Shown here piece after piece: positions 22,149 through 31,326 of a DNA stretch of 64,000 nucleotides. Both the position numbers and the translations under genes were made by a program. The notes beneath the pieces are model-generated. The model was not told where the DNA came from, made no database searches, and was given only the letters and a program-made list of their open reading frames with translations. Position 1 is the stretch's first letter, and each line of letters begins with the position of its first letter. This DNA is from Aquarana catesbeiana. Its lineage: Eukaryota > Chordata > Amphibia > Anura > Ranidae. The stretch lies in contig NC_133328.1 in NCBI RefSeq assembly GCF_042186555.1, forward strand, positions 333,010,039 through 333,074,038, given 5' to 3'.

Positions 22149-22215
22149 ATCAACATTAATAACAAAAACATTAAAGGCACATACAGTGTATACAAGCAGT
22201 GCATATTACTGCAAC

Positions 22216-22862
22216 TACTTACCTCTACATACCTCTACATAGTCTATCCATAGTCCATCATGAATACTGCTGCCAGACTCATCCACCTTACCAACAGCTC
22301 AGTATCTGCTACACCTCTCCATCAATCCCTTCACTGGCTTTTGCTCACCAAACAAATTAAATTAAAAATACTGACAACTACTTATAAAGTTAGTACCCCA
22401 GCTACGTCACTAGCCTAGTCTCAAAATACCAAGCTAATCATTCTCTTCATTCCTCTCAAGCTCTCCTGCTCTATAGTTCCCTCGTCACCTCCTCCCATGC
22501 TTGCCTCCAGGACTCTTTTAGAGCCTCTCCAATCCTATGGAACTTGTTACCTCAATCTGTCTGATTATCTCCTTCTCTATTAGCTGTTAGATGATCCCTG
22601 AAAACCCTCCTATTCAGAGAAGCCAATCCTACCCACACCTAACAACTATATGTCTATTTTCTCCATCAGCTCATCCTCCACAGTTATTACCTTTTTGTAT
22701 CACTTGACCCTCCCTTCTAGATTGTAAGCTCTAATGAGCAGGGCCCTCTCATTCCTCCTGTATTGAATTGTATTGTAACTGTACTGTCTGCCCTCATGTT
22801 GTAAAGTGCTGCGCAAACTGTTGGTGCTATAGGTATAAATCATGTATAATAATAATAATAAT
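22216..22862 (+). mobile_element. L2-like LINE 3' end
   Basis: Plus-strand counterpart of 1736-2360: shared words include CATCATGAATACTGCTGCC, GTAAGCTCTAATGAGCAGG and a final (AAT)n at about 22846-22867. A decayed C-terminal frame (AARLIHLTNSS) runs through the first half. It is 5' truncated, with no RT. Confidence 0.8.
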
Positions 22863-23030
22863 AATATTGGAATCCGATCACTGCCTAGTAGTGTGTGTGT
22901 GTGTGGGGGGGGGCAAGTTCAACTGGCGACTACTATGTGGCAATAGAGCAACAACAGGGGTGCTTAATCTTCCAACCTGGGGTGCGGGATGTAGATGTAT
23001 ATTCATCATCGGGAATTGTGAAGTGGTTTG

Positions 23031-23510
23031 TCAGACATTCTGCCTGGCAGGAGGCAGCTTCCCTGGCAGTTTGTGAGTGCTTGTGGATGGAGGTGGGTCA
23101 GGAATTATGCCCCAGGATTCAAGAAGAGATAGCCCTTGTTCTAGGGACGTCATGATGTGTGATGTTCCATTCTGCTCCACTAATAGCCTGGTGGGATGTT
23201 TCCATTTATATATCAGCTTATGGTTGTGAAGGGCCTTTAATAGATGTAAGCTGTTGTCTTGCCTCCAGGGTATATTTAGAGGGTCTGCAAACAGCTGAAT
23301 GTTGCCATACGGATCCGGGAGTTTCCCTAGGGAATGGGATTTATTAGCCAAAAGCTGTTCTTAAAAATTAAGTGTATTTTTATGAGGACAACTCTAGGAA
23401 TTGTGTCCAGAAGATTAATTGGTCTGGGCAGGTAGTATATACGATCAATGGTTAATTCCACCTGAGTAGCTTCTGAAAGAAGAATGTCTGTGGCATAGCG
23501 CATTAGGTCA
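23031..23510 (-). pseudogene. LINE-2 ORF1, C-terminal domain
   Basis: Minus-strand reading: DLMRYATDILLSEATQ, VELTIDRIYYLPRPINL (RRM), a frame change near 23340, then LHNHKLIYKWKHPTRLLVEQ and SLEQGLSLLESWGIIPDPP. These match the RRM and C-terminal domain of the ORF1 proteins at 881-1735 and 6517-7689. In coding order it follows the segment ending at 24142; everything between was added later. Confidence 0.8.
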
Positions 23511-23723
23511 TTTGCGTTCTTCAATACTATCATCGTACGCATCAATCAAATTGTTCACCGTGGTGGTGATGTCCCCCATAGAATCTCCCAGGGAGTGCAC
23601 TTCAGATGAGAACTTTTGTGTAAGGAATACAAAATCAGCATGAATGGACTTGCAGAGAAAGCAGCATGTCTTTCAGCAGTGTATCCATGATGGACTGGCT
23701 GGATGTAGGGAAGTAAGCTATTG
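23511..23723. repeat. 213-bp duplicated ORF1 segment, copy 1
   Basis: Matches 24245-24457 with about 3 mismatches. The duplicated unit is longer in copy 2: both begin with AGCGCATTAGGTCA (23497-23510 and 24142-24155), but copy 1 lacks the 89 bp at 24156-24244. Copy 1 stops at GCTATTG, inside the 8-bp target site later duplicated by element C. Confidence 0.9.
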
Positions 23724-23727
23724 TATG

Positions 23728-24141
23728 TATGTCATCTCTAGTGCTATAAATACTGAAGTACAAATCTTTCATGGTATAGTCCCTTGTACTCAATTGTACT
23801 ATTTGAAACAAATACTGTAAAAAACGATTGAAATATAATATTTAGGCATTTTCATATGAATTAGACAATGTTTGAAGCTTGTTACTGCAAAACAGCAGAA
23901 GAACTGCTTAAAAATATTTTTTTCACCTTGGACTAAAGAGGATTTAAAAAGAATAAATAATCAGTTTTGCTGCAAGAACACACAGCACTAGCTTTTATTT
24001 ATCATCCAGCAATAACTTTCATAAACAATGCTATTACTTTAGTGCTAGTGCAATAACCCATAGTAACAATTTGCAATTCACATTTGTTGTCTTTATAGTA
24101 GTGCATGATAGACTTTAAAAGGTTGTTAAGGGTTACTGCAC
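23728..24141. repeat. 414-bp copy of the sequence at 36172-36585
   Basis: Aligned by eye over the full 414 bp in the same orientation with about 4 substitutions and no gaps. There are no terminal repeats, poly(A) or frame. It lies exactly between the two copies of the duplicated ORF1 segment, so it is an ectopic filler rather than part of the LINE. Confidence 0.9.
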
Positions 24142-24462
24142 AGCGCATTAGGTCAGCGGGTGTTACTGACTCAGGCACCCCATGCAGCTTTAGGTTGTTT
24201 CAGCATGATCTGTCCTCTAAATCAGCAATTTTGGCTCTAAGCCATTTGCGTTCTTCAATACTATCATCGTACGCATCAACCAAATTGTTCACCGTGGTGG
24301 TGATGTCCCCCATAGAATCTCCCAGGGAGTGTACTTCAGATGAGAACTTTTGTGTAAGGAATACAAAATCAGCATGAATGGACTTGCAGAGAAAGCAGCA
24401 TGTCTTTCAGCAGTGTATTCATGATGGACTGGCTGGATGTAGGGAAGTAAGCTATTGGGGAG
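24142..24462 (-). pseudogene. LINE-2 ORF1, coiled-coil to RRM start (duplication copy 2)
   Basis: The minus-strand reading has LLKDMLLSLQ, a coiled-coil stretch with NNLVDAYDDSIEERKWL, then KIADLEDRS, NNLKLHGVPESV and ADLMRCA, with frame changes. This is the complete copy of the duplicated segment and the direct continuation of the N-terminal part at 27478-27802 once element C is removed. Confidence 0.75.
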
Positions 24463-24977
24463 TAGGGATGAGCTTCGAGTTCGAGTCGAACTCATGTTCG
24501 ACTCGAACATTAGCTGTTCGCAAGTTCGCCGAACACCGAACAATTTGGGGTGTTCGCGGCAAATTCGAATGCCGCGGAACACCCTTTAAAAGTCTATGGG
24601 AGAAATCAAAAGTGCTAATTTTAAAGGCTTATATGCAAGTTATTGTCATAAAAAGTGTTTGGGGACCCGGGTCCTGCCCCAGGGGACATGTATCAATGCA
24701 AAAAAAAGTTTTAAAAACGGCCGTTTTTTCAGGAGCAGTGATTTTAATAATGCTTAAAGTCAAACAATAAAAGTGTAATATCCCTTTAAATTTCGTACCT
24801 GGGGGGTGTCTATAGTATGCCTGTAAAGGGGCGCATGTTTCCCGTGTTTAGAACAGTCTGACAGCAAAATGACATTTGGAAGGAAAAAACACATTTAAAA
24901 CTACTCGCGGCTATTGCATTGCCGACAATACACATAGAAGTTCATTGTTAAAAACGGCATGGGAATTCCCCCCAGGG

Positions 24978-25240
24978 AAACCCCGAACCAAAATTAAAAA
25001 AAAAAAAAATGACGTGGGGGGGTCCCCCTAAATTCCATACCAGGCCCTTCAGGTCTGGTATGGATATTAAGGGGAACCCCGGCCAAAATTAAAAAAAAAA
25101 AATGACGTGGGGTTCCCCCTAAATTCCATACCAGACCCTTCAGGTCTGGTATGGATTTTAAGGGGAACCCCGCGCCAAAAAAAAAAAAAAAAAACGGCGT
25201 GGGGTTCCCCCAAAAATCCATACCAGACCCTTATCCGAGC
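24978..25240. repeat. Tandem hairpin units in left arm of C
   Basis: Three units of roughly 75 bp, each with a short palindrome (CCATACCAGACC, 3-5 nt, then GGTCTGGTATGG), GGGGAACCCC-type blocks and a long A-tract. The mirrored array lies at about 26740-26990. The same arrays occur in every family member. Confidence 0.85.
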
Positions 25241-25598
25241 ACGCAACCTGGCAGGCCGCAGGAAAAGAGGGGGGGACGAGAGTGCGCCCCCCCCTCCTCC
25301 TGAACCCTACCAGGCCACATGCCCTCAACATTGGGAGGGTGCTTTGGGGTAGCCCCCCAAAACACCTTGTCCCCATGTTGATGAGGACAAGGGCCTCATC
25401 CCCACAACCGTGGCCGGTGGTTGTGGGGGTCTGCGGGCGGGGGGCTTATCGGAATCTGGAAGCCCCCTTTAACAAGGGGACCCCCAGATCCCGGCCCCCC
25501 CCCCTGTGTGAAATGGTAAGGGGGTACTTACCCCTACCATTTCACTAAAAAACTGTCAAAATAGTTAAAAATGACAAGAGACAGTTTTTGACAATTCC

Positions 25599-26376
25599 TT
25601 TATTTAAATGCTTCTTCTATCTTCCTTCATCTTCTTCTGGTTCTTCTGGCTCTTCTGGTTCTTCCTCCGGCGTTCTCGTCCAGCATCTTCTCCGCGGCGT
25701 CTTCTATCTTCTTCTCCTCGGGCCGCTCCGCACCCATGGCATGAGGGGAGGCTCCCGCTCTTCTCTTCATCTTCTTCTTCATCCTCTTCTCTTCTTCATC
25801 TTCTTCATCTTCATCTTCTCTTCTTTTCTTCTGCGGGCCGCTCCGCATCCATGCATGGAGGGAGGCTCCCGCTGTGTAACGGCGTCTCCTCGTCTGACGG
25901 TTCTTAAATAACGGGGGCGGGGCCACCCGGTGACCCCGCCCCCCTCTGACGCACGGGACATGACGGGACTTCCCTGTGGCATTCCCCGTGACGTCACAGG
26001 GAAGTCCCGTCAAGTCACCGTGCGTCAGAGGGGGGCGGGGTCACCGGGTGGCCCCGCCCCCCGTTATTTAAGAACCGTCAGACGAGGAGACGCCGTCACA
26101 CAGCGGGAGCCTCCCTCCATGCATGGATGCGGAGCGGCCCGCAGAAGAAAAGAAGAGAAGATGAAGAAAATGAAGAAGAGAAGAGGATGAAGAAGAAGAT
26201 GAAGAGAAGAGCGGGAGCCTCCCCTCATGCCATGGGTGTGGAGCGGCCTGAGGAGAAGAAGATAGAAGACGCCGCGGAGAAGATGCTGGACGAGAACGCC
26301 GGAGGAAGAACCAGAAGAGTCAGAAGAACCAGAAGAAGAAGAAGATGAAGGAAGATAGAAGAAGCATTTAAATAAA
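25599..26376. promoter_or_regulatory. Promoter-like core of element C with two outward AATAAA units
   Basis: At the palindrome centre a CRE-type octamer TGACGTCA (25989-25996) is flanked on each side by GC boxes (GGGGCGGGG at 26032-26040 and its mirror), then a TATA-like GTTATTTAAG (26063-26072 and mirror), then GCGGGAGCCTCCCTCC before a purine-rich stretch. Poly(A) signals face outward on both sides (AATAAA at 26371-26376; TTTATT at 25599-25604 on the opposite strand). This reads like two identical divergent transcription units. That they are transcribed is inference. Confidence 0.55.
26127..26348 (+). other. Purine-rich small ORF in arm of C (doubtful coding)
   Basis: 73 residues, highly charged (Glu/Lys/Arg), containing AGASPHAMG and KKIEDAAEKMLDENAGGRTR. 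The mirrored frame in the left arm (25627-25860) and the arms of D and E share the last 45 residues, but upstream indels are often not multiples of three, and in the right arms of B, D and E the frame shifts. It follows the TATA-like motif and precedes an AATAAA. I regard it as probably noncoding, kept open by the scarcity of stops in GAA-rich sequence. Confidence 0.3.
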
Positions 26377-27477
26377 GGAATTGTCAAAAACTGTCTCTTG
26401 TCATTTTTAACTATTTTGACAGTTTTTTAGTGAAATGGTAGGGGTAAGTACCCCCTTACCATTTCACACAGGGGGGGGGCCGGGATCTGGGGGTCCCCTT
26501 GTTAAAGGGGGCTTCCAGATTCCGATAAGCCCCCCGCCCGCAGACCCCCACAACCACCGGCCACGGTTGTGGGGATGAGGCCCTTGTCCTCATCAACATG
26601 GGGACAAGGTGTTTTGGGGGGCTACCCCAAAGCACCCTCCCAATGTTGAGGGCATGTGGCCTGGTACGGTTCAGGAGGGGGGGGGCCGCACTCTCGTCCC
26701 CCCCTCTTTTCCTGCGGCCTGCCAGGTTGCGTGCTCGGATAAGGGTCTGGTATGGATTTTTGGGGGAACCCCACGCCTTTTTTTTTTTTTTTTTGGCGCG
26801 GGGTTCCCCTTAAAATCCATACCAGACCTGAAGGGTCTGGTATGGAATTTAGGGGGAACCCCACGTCATTTTTTTTTTAAATTTTGGCCGGGGTTCCCCT
26901 TAATATCCATACCAGACCTGAAGGGCCTGGTATGGAATTTAGGGGGACCCCCCCACGTCATTTTTTTTTTTTTAATTTTGGTTCGGGGTTTCCCTGGGGG
27001 GAATTCCCATGCCGTTTTTATCAATGAACTTCTATGTGTATTGTCGGCAATGCAATAGCCGCGGGTAGTTTTAAATGTGTTTTTTCCTTCCAAATGTCAT
27101 TTTGCTGTCAGACTGTTCTAAACACAGGAAACATGCGCCCCTTTACAGGCATACTATAGACACCCCCCAGGTACGAAATTTAAAGGGATATTACACTTTT
27201 ATTGTTTGACTTTAAGCATTATTAAAATCACTGCTCCTGAAAAAACGTCCGTTTTTAAAACTTTTTTTTGCATTGATCCATGTCCCCTGGGGCAGGACCC
27301 AGGTCCCCAAACACTTTTTATGACAATAACTTGCATATAAGCCTTTAAAATTAGCACTTTTGATTATTCATGTTCGTGTCCCATAGACTTTAACGGTGTT
27401 CGCGTGTTCGAGCGAACTTTTTTCCTGTTCGCATGTTCTGGTGCGAACCGAACAGGGGGGTGTTCGGCTCATCCCTA

Positions 27478-27802
27478 TTGGGGAGTGTAATATAGTGGAG
27501 CTGGATGAGAATTCTCCATGGCTCACCTCGTGTTCCTTAAGATTGTCGTTCAATTGCATGCACACTTTAGCTGGGCTATTACACAGAGTGTCGGGTGAGG
27601 ATGAGGTGGAAGGTTCAGAGTGGGCCCCCAGATTTCCTGCAGCCACTGTGTTGTCATCCGGGAGATCAGTATAGGAGCTCTGCTGTGACGAGGGAGCAGG
27701 GGCCTGAACAACGGCACCATCTTGTCTACTCTCTCATGCAGGCTGCAGTAAGAAAGCAGTCAATTTTCGAGGGTGCATCTCATCTTTTCTATTCCTTGAC
27801 AT
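27478..27802 (-). pseudogene. LINE-2 ORF1 N-terminus
   Basis: Starts MSRNRKDEMHPRKL at 27802, with an early stop, then NLGAHSEPSTSSSPDTLC, a Ser-rich disordered part. It lies between elements C and D and continues at 24462. The 17 bases 27803-27819 plus 30664-30750 form a leader of about 104 bp, close to the 110 bp of the full-length LINE. Confidence 0.6.
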
Positions 27803-27819
27803 GCCGACTGGGTAGCTGG

Positions 27820-30663
27820 TAGGGATGAGCTTCGAGTTCGAGTCAAACTCATGTTCGACTCGAACATTGGCTGTTCGCAAGTTTGCCGAACAGCGAACAA
27901 TTTGGGGTGTTCGCGGCAAATTCGAATGCCGCGGAACACCCTTTAAAAGTCTATGGGAGAAATCAAAAGTGCTAATTTTAAAGGCTAATATGCAAGTTAT
28001 TGTCATAAAAAGTGTTTGGGGACCTGGGTCCTGCCCCAGGGGACATGGATCAATGCAAAAAAAAGTTTTAAAAACGGCCGTTTTTTCAGGAGCAGTGATT
28101 TTAATAATGCTTAAAGTCAATCAATAAAAGTGTAATATCCCTTTAAATTTCGTACCTGGGGGGTGTCTATAGTATGCCTGTAAAGGGGCGCATGTTTCCC
28201 GTGTTTAGAACAATCTGACAGCAAAATGACATTTCGAAGGAAAAAACTCATTTAAAACTACCCGCGGCTATTGCATTGCCGACAATACACATAGAAGTTC
28301 ATTGATAAAAACGGCATGGGAATTCCCCAAAGGGGAACCCCGAACCAAAATTAAAAAAAAAAAATGACGTGGGAGTCCCCCTAAATTCCATACCAGGCCC
28401 TTCAGGTCTGATATGGATATTAAGGGGAACCCCGGCCAAAATTAAAAAAAAAAAATGACGTGGGGTTCCCCCTAAATTCCATACCAGACCCTTCAGGTCT
28501 GGTATGGATTTTAAGGGGAACCCCGCGCCAAAAAAAAAAAAAAAAAACGGCGTGGGGTCCCCCCAAAAATCCATACCAGACCCTTATCCGAGCACGCAAC
28601 CTGGCAGGCCGCAGGAAAAGAGGGGGGGACGAGAGTGCGGCCTCCCTCCCTCCTGAACCGTACCAGGCCACATGCCCTCAACATTGGGAGGGTGCTTTGG
28701 GGTAGCCCCCCAAAACACCTTGTCCCCATGTTGATGAGGACAAGGGCCTCATCCCCACAACCCTGGCCGGTGGTTGTGGGGGTCTGCGGGCGGGGGGCTT
28801 ATCGGAATCTGGAAGCCCCCTTTAACAAGGTGACCCCCAGATCCCGACCCCCCCCTGTGTGAAATGGTAAGGGGGTACTTATACCCCTACCATTTCACGA
28901 AAAAAGTGTCAAAAATGTTAAAAATGACAAGAGACAGTTTTTGACAATTCCTTTATTTAAATGCTTCTTCTTTCTTCTATCTTCCTTCATCTTCTGGTTC
29001 TTCTGGCTCTTCTGGTTCTTCCTCCGGCGTTCTCGTCCAGCATCTCCTCCGCGGCGTCTTCTATCTTCTTCTCCTCGGGCCGCTCCGCACCCATGGCATG
29101 GGGGGAGGCTCCCGCTCTTCTCTTCTTCTTTTCTTCTCTTCTTCTCTTCTTCATTTTCTTCTCCGGGCCGCTCCGCAATCCATGCTGGCATGGAGGGAGG
29201 CTCCCGCTGTGTGACGGCGGTGTGTGTGTCAAGTCACCGTGCGTCAGAGTGGGGCGGGGTCACCGGGTGGCCCCGCCCCCCCGTTATTTAAGAACTGTCA
29301 GACGAGGAGCGCCGTCACACAGCGGGAGCCTCCCTCCATGCCAGCATGGATTGCGGAGCGGCCCGGAGAAGAAAATGAAGAAGAGAAGAAGAGAAGAAAA
29401 GAAGAAGAGAAGAGCGGGTGCGGAGCGGCCCGAGGAGAAGAAGATAGAAGACGCCGCGGAGGAGATGCTGGACGAGAACGCTGGAGGAAGAACCAGAAGA
29501 GCCAGAAGAACCAGAAGATGAAGGAAGATAGAAGAAAGAAGAAGCATTTAAATAAAGGAATTGTCAAAAACTGTCTCTTGTCATTTTTAACATTTTTGAC
29601 ACTTTTTTCGTGAAATGGTAGGGGTACTTATGTACCCCCTTACCATTTCACACAGGGGGGGGGCCGGGATCTGGGGGTCACCTTGTTAAAGGGGGCTTCC
29701 AGATTCCGATAAGCCCCCCACCTGCAGACCCCCACAACCACCGGCCAGGGTTGTGGGGATGAGGCCCTTGTCCTCATCAACATGGGGACAAGGTGTTTTG
29801 GGGGGCTACCCCAAAGCACCCTCCCAATGTTGAGGGCATGTGGCCTGGTACGGTTCAGGAGGGAGGGGGGGCCGCACTCTCGTCCCCCCCTCTTTTCCTG
29901 TGGCCTGCCAGGTTGCGTGCTCGGATAAGGGTCTGGTATGGATTTTTGGGGGGACCCCACGCCGTTTTTTTTTTTTTTTTTGGCGCGGGGTTCCCCTTAA
30001 AATCCATACCAGACCTGAAGGGTCTGGTATGGAATTTAGGGGGAACCCCACGTCATTTTTTTTTTTAAATTTTGGCCGGGGTTCCCCTTAATATCCATAC
30101 CAGACCTGAAGGGCCTGGTATGGAATTTAGGAGGACTCCCACGTCATTTTTTTTTTTTTAATTTTGGTTTGGGGTTCCCCTTTGGGGAATTCCCATGCCG
30201 TTTTTATCAATGAACTTCTATGTGTATTGTCGGCAATGCAATAGCCGCGGGTAGTTTTAAATAAGTTTTTTCCTTCAAAATGTCATTTTGCTGTCAGACT
30301 GTTCTAAACACAGGAAACATGCGCCCCTTTACAGGCATACTATAGACACCCCCCAGGTACGAAATTTAAAGGGATATTACACTTTTATTGTTTGACTTTA
30401 AGCATTATTAAAATCACTGCTCCTGAAAAAACGGCTGTTTTTAAAACTTTTTTTTGCATTGATCCATGTCCCCTGGGGCAGGACCCAGGTCCCCAAACAC
30501 TTTTTTATGACAATAACTTGCATATAAGCCTTTAAAATTAGCACTTTTGTTTATTCATGTTCGTGTCCCATAGACTTTAACGGTGTTCGCGTGTTCGAAC
30601 AAACTTTTTTCCTGTTCGCATGTTCTGGTGCGAACCGAACAGGGGGGTGTTCGGCTCATCCTA
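27820..30663. mobile_element. Large palindromic hAT-type element D
   Basis: The left terminus is TAGGGATGAGC; the right terminus has one C deleted (GCTCATCCTA). Perfect 8-bp duplications GTAGCTGG lie at 27812-27819 and 30664-30671. Orientation is the same as C (CGAA-rich end left, GAACACCCC end right). The central core has shrunk: the CRE-containing middle is lost and the arms meet around 29220-29280 with a GTGTGTGTC joint, leaving only one GC-box side. Hairpin arrays lie at about 28340-28590 and 29930-30170. It inserted in the 5' leader of LINE-2. Confidence 0.92.
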
Positions 30664-30750
30664 GTAGCTGGGGTTGTGTGCTAGGGAAGAAACGTTGGAT
30701 TGTCGCTCAGTGTCGCCGGATGATGCAGAGTGCACACCAGCCACGCCCCC
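30664..30750 (-). other. LINE-2 5' leader end
   Basis: In minus sense this begins with a G-run and CGTGGCTGGTGTGC, matching the GGGGGCGTGG start of the full-length LINE at 6407. It marks the 5' end of the old LINE. The first eight bases (30664-30671) are the right target duplication of element D. Confidence 0.65.
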
Positions 30751-30889
30751 CTCATGCATGCTATTTTTAATCATGGCTATTTGTCTTATATCTAAGCATC
30801 CTTAAACAGGTATTAATGATATATGAAGACAACAATAATAATTGTTTATATGTATTACACACAGTATTAATAATGCTATGCTCTCATTA

Positions 30890-31250
30890 TAGAAAGTGAA
30901 TCTCTTCCCTCAATCTTGTTTTTGAAGTGATTATCAATCTCTTGTGCAGTGAGTGATTAAGTGGGTGTAAGTGATGAGGGACAAAGTAGAGAGTTAAAAG
31001 GTAGAGCTGATGAGGACTGGATAACAGAGTATTAATAAGAGTATCAAAGTAGGTTTGTTTGGCAGCATGGAGGCAGGAATTGTATTTTAGAAGGGCAGAT
31101 TTTTTAAAAAGTGAACTCTTGCAGGGATTTAGTTGTATACCACAGTTGCTCAAGAACAGGCTATGTCTCTTGAGATTTCTGGGTGTACTTCCAAATGTCA
31201 GAAATTGGATTACTAAAAGATATATACTACTATAAAATACTATCAAACAC
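30890..31250 (-). pseudogene. L2-like LINE fragment (endonuclease-RT linker)
   Basis: The minus-strand frame includes SCLHAAKQTYFDTLINTLLS, resembling the AAK-x-x-YF linker upstream of RT in L2/CR1-type LINEs, then a remnant resembling EIDNHFKNKI. There is no RT box. It is probably a fragment of the same L2 family as 1736-3405. Confidence 0.5.
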
Positions 31251-31326
31251 CCCAAAAATTAACATTGTTGTATAGACTTTCTAAATTTTTCACTAACAAA
31301 TTTCCATTTTGTTGGAGGGAATGTCC

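Larger units (their letters stand above)
24463..27477. mobile_element. Large palindromic hAT-type element C (type copy)
   Basis: The termini are TAGGGATGAGC (24463) and its inverse ending 27477. Perfect 8-bp duplications TTGGGGAG lie at 24455-24462 and 27478-27485. The arms (about 24590-25988 and 25997-27370) are near-perfect mirror images around the TGACGTCA at 25989-25996, except for the outer 100-130 bp, which differ: the left is rich in CGAA/TTCG words, the right carries GAACACCCCCC. Each arm holds, from outside in, an AT-rich zone, a hairpin-unit array, a GC-rich zone, an AATAAA signal facing outward and a purine-rich tract. No transposase frame. hAT assignment follows from terminus and duplication length. 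Confidence 0.92.
4160..30750 (-). mobile_element. Old L1/Tx1-type LINE (LINE-2), expanded to 26.6 kb by nested insertions
   Basis: Minus-strand LINE segments read in order when the insertions are skipped: 5' leader (30750-30664 and 27819-27803), ORF1 (27802-27478, 24462-24142, 23510-23031), spacer (about 23030-22868), ORF2 endonuclease and RT (19363-17422), RT catalytic box (13919-13553), and ORF2 C-terminal part (6406-5823, 4463-4172). The 5' end is marked by GGGGGGCGTGGC in minus sense. The 3' end is an AATAAA-plus-A run near 4160-4172. Possible target duplications at 4150-4159 and 30751-30760 match at 8 of 10 bases. The first 40 or so residues of ORF2 and some spacer are missing, and ORF2 stops short of the zinc-knuckle region. 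Confidence 0.75.

Noticed and set aside
19354..22187. 10-bp direct repeat CACATACAGT (19354-19363 and 22178-22187) as target duplication of element B
   Set aside because: Thirty unexplained bases lie between the B right terminus (22148) and the right repeat, and the LINE reading frame does not clearly resume after it; possibly chance.
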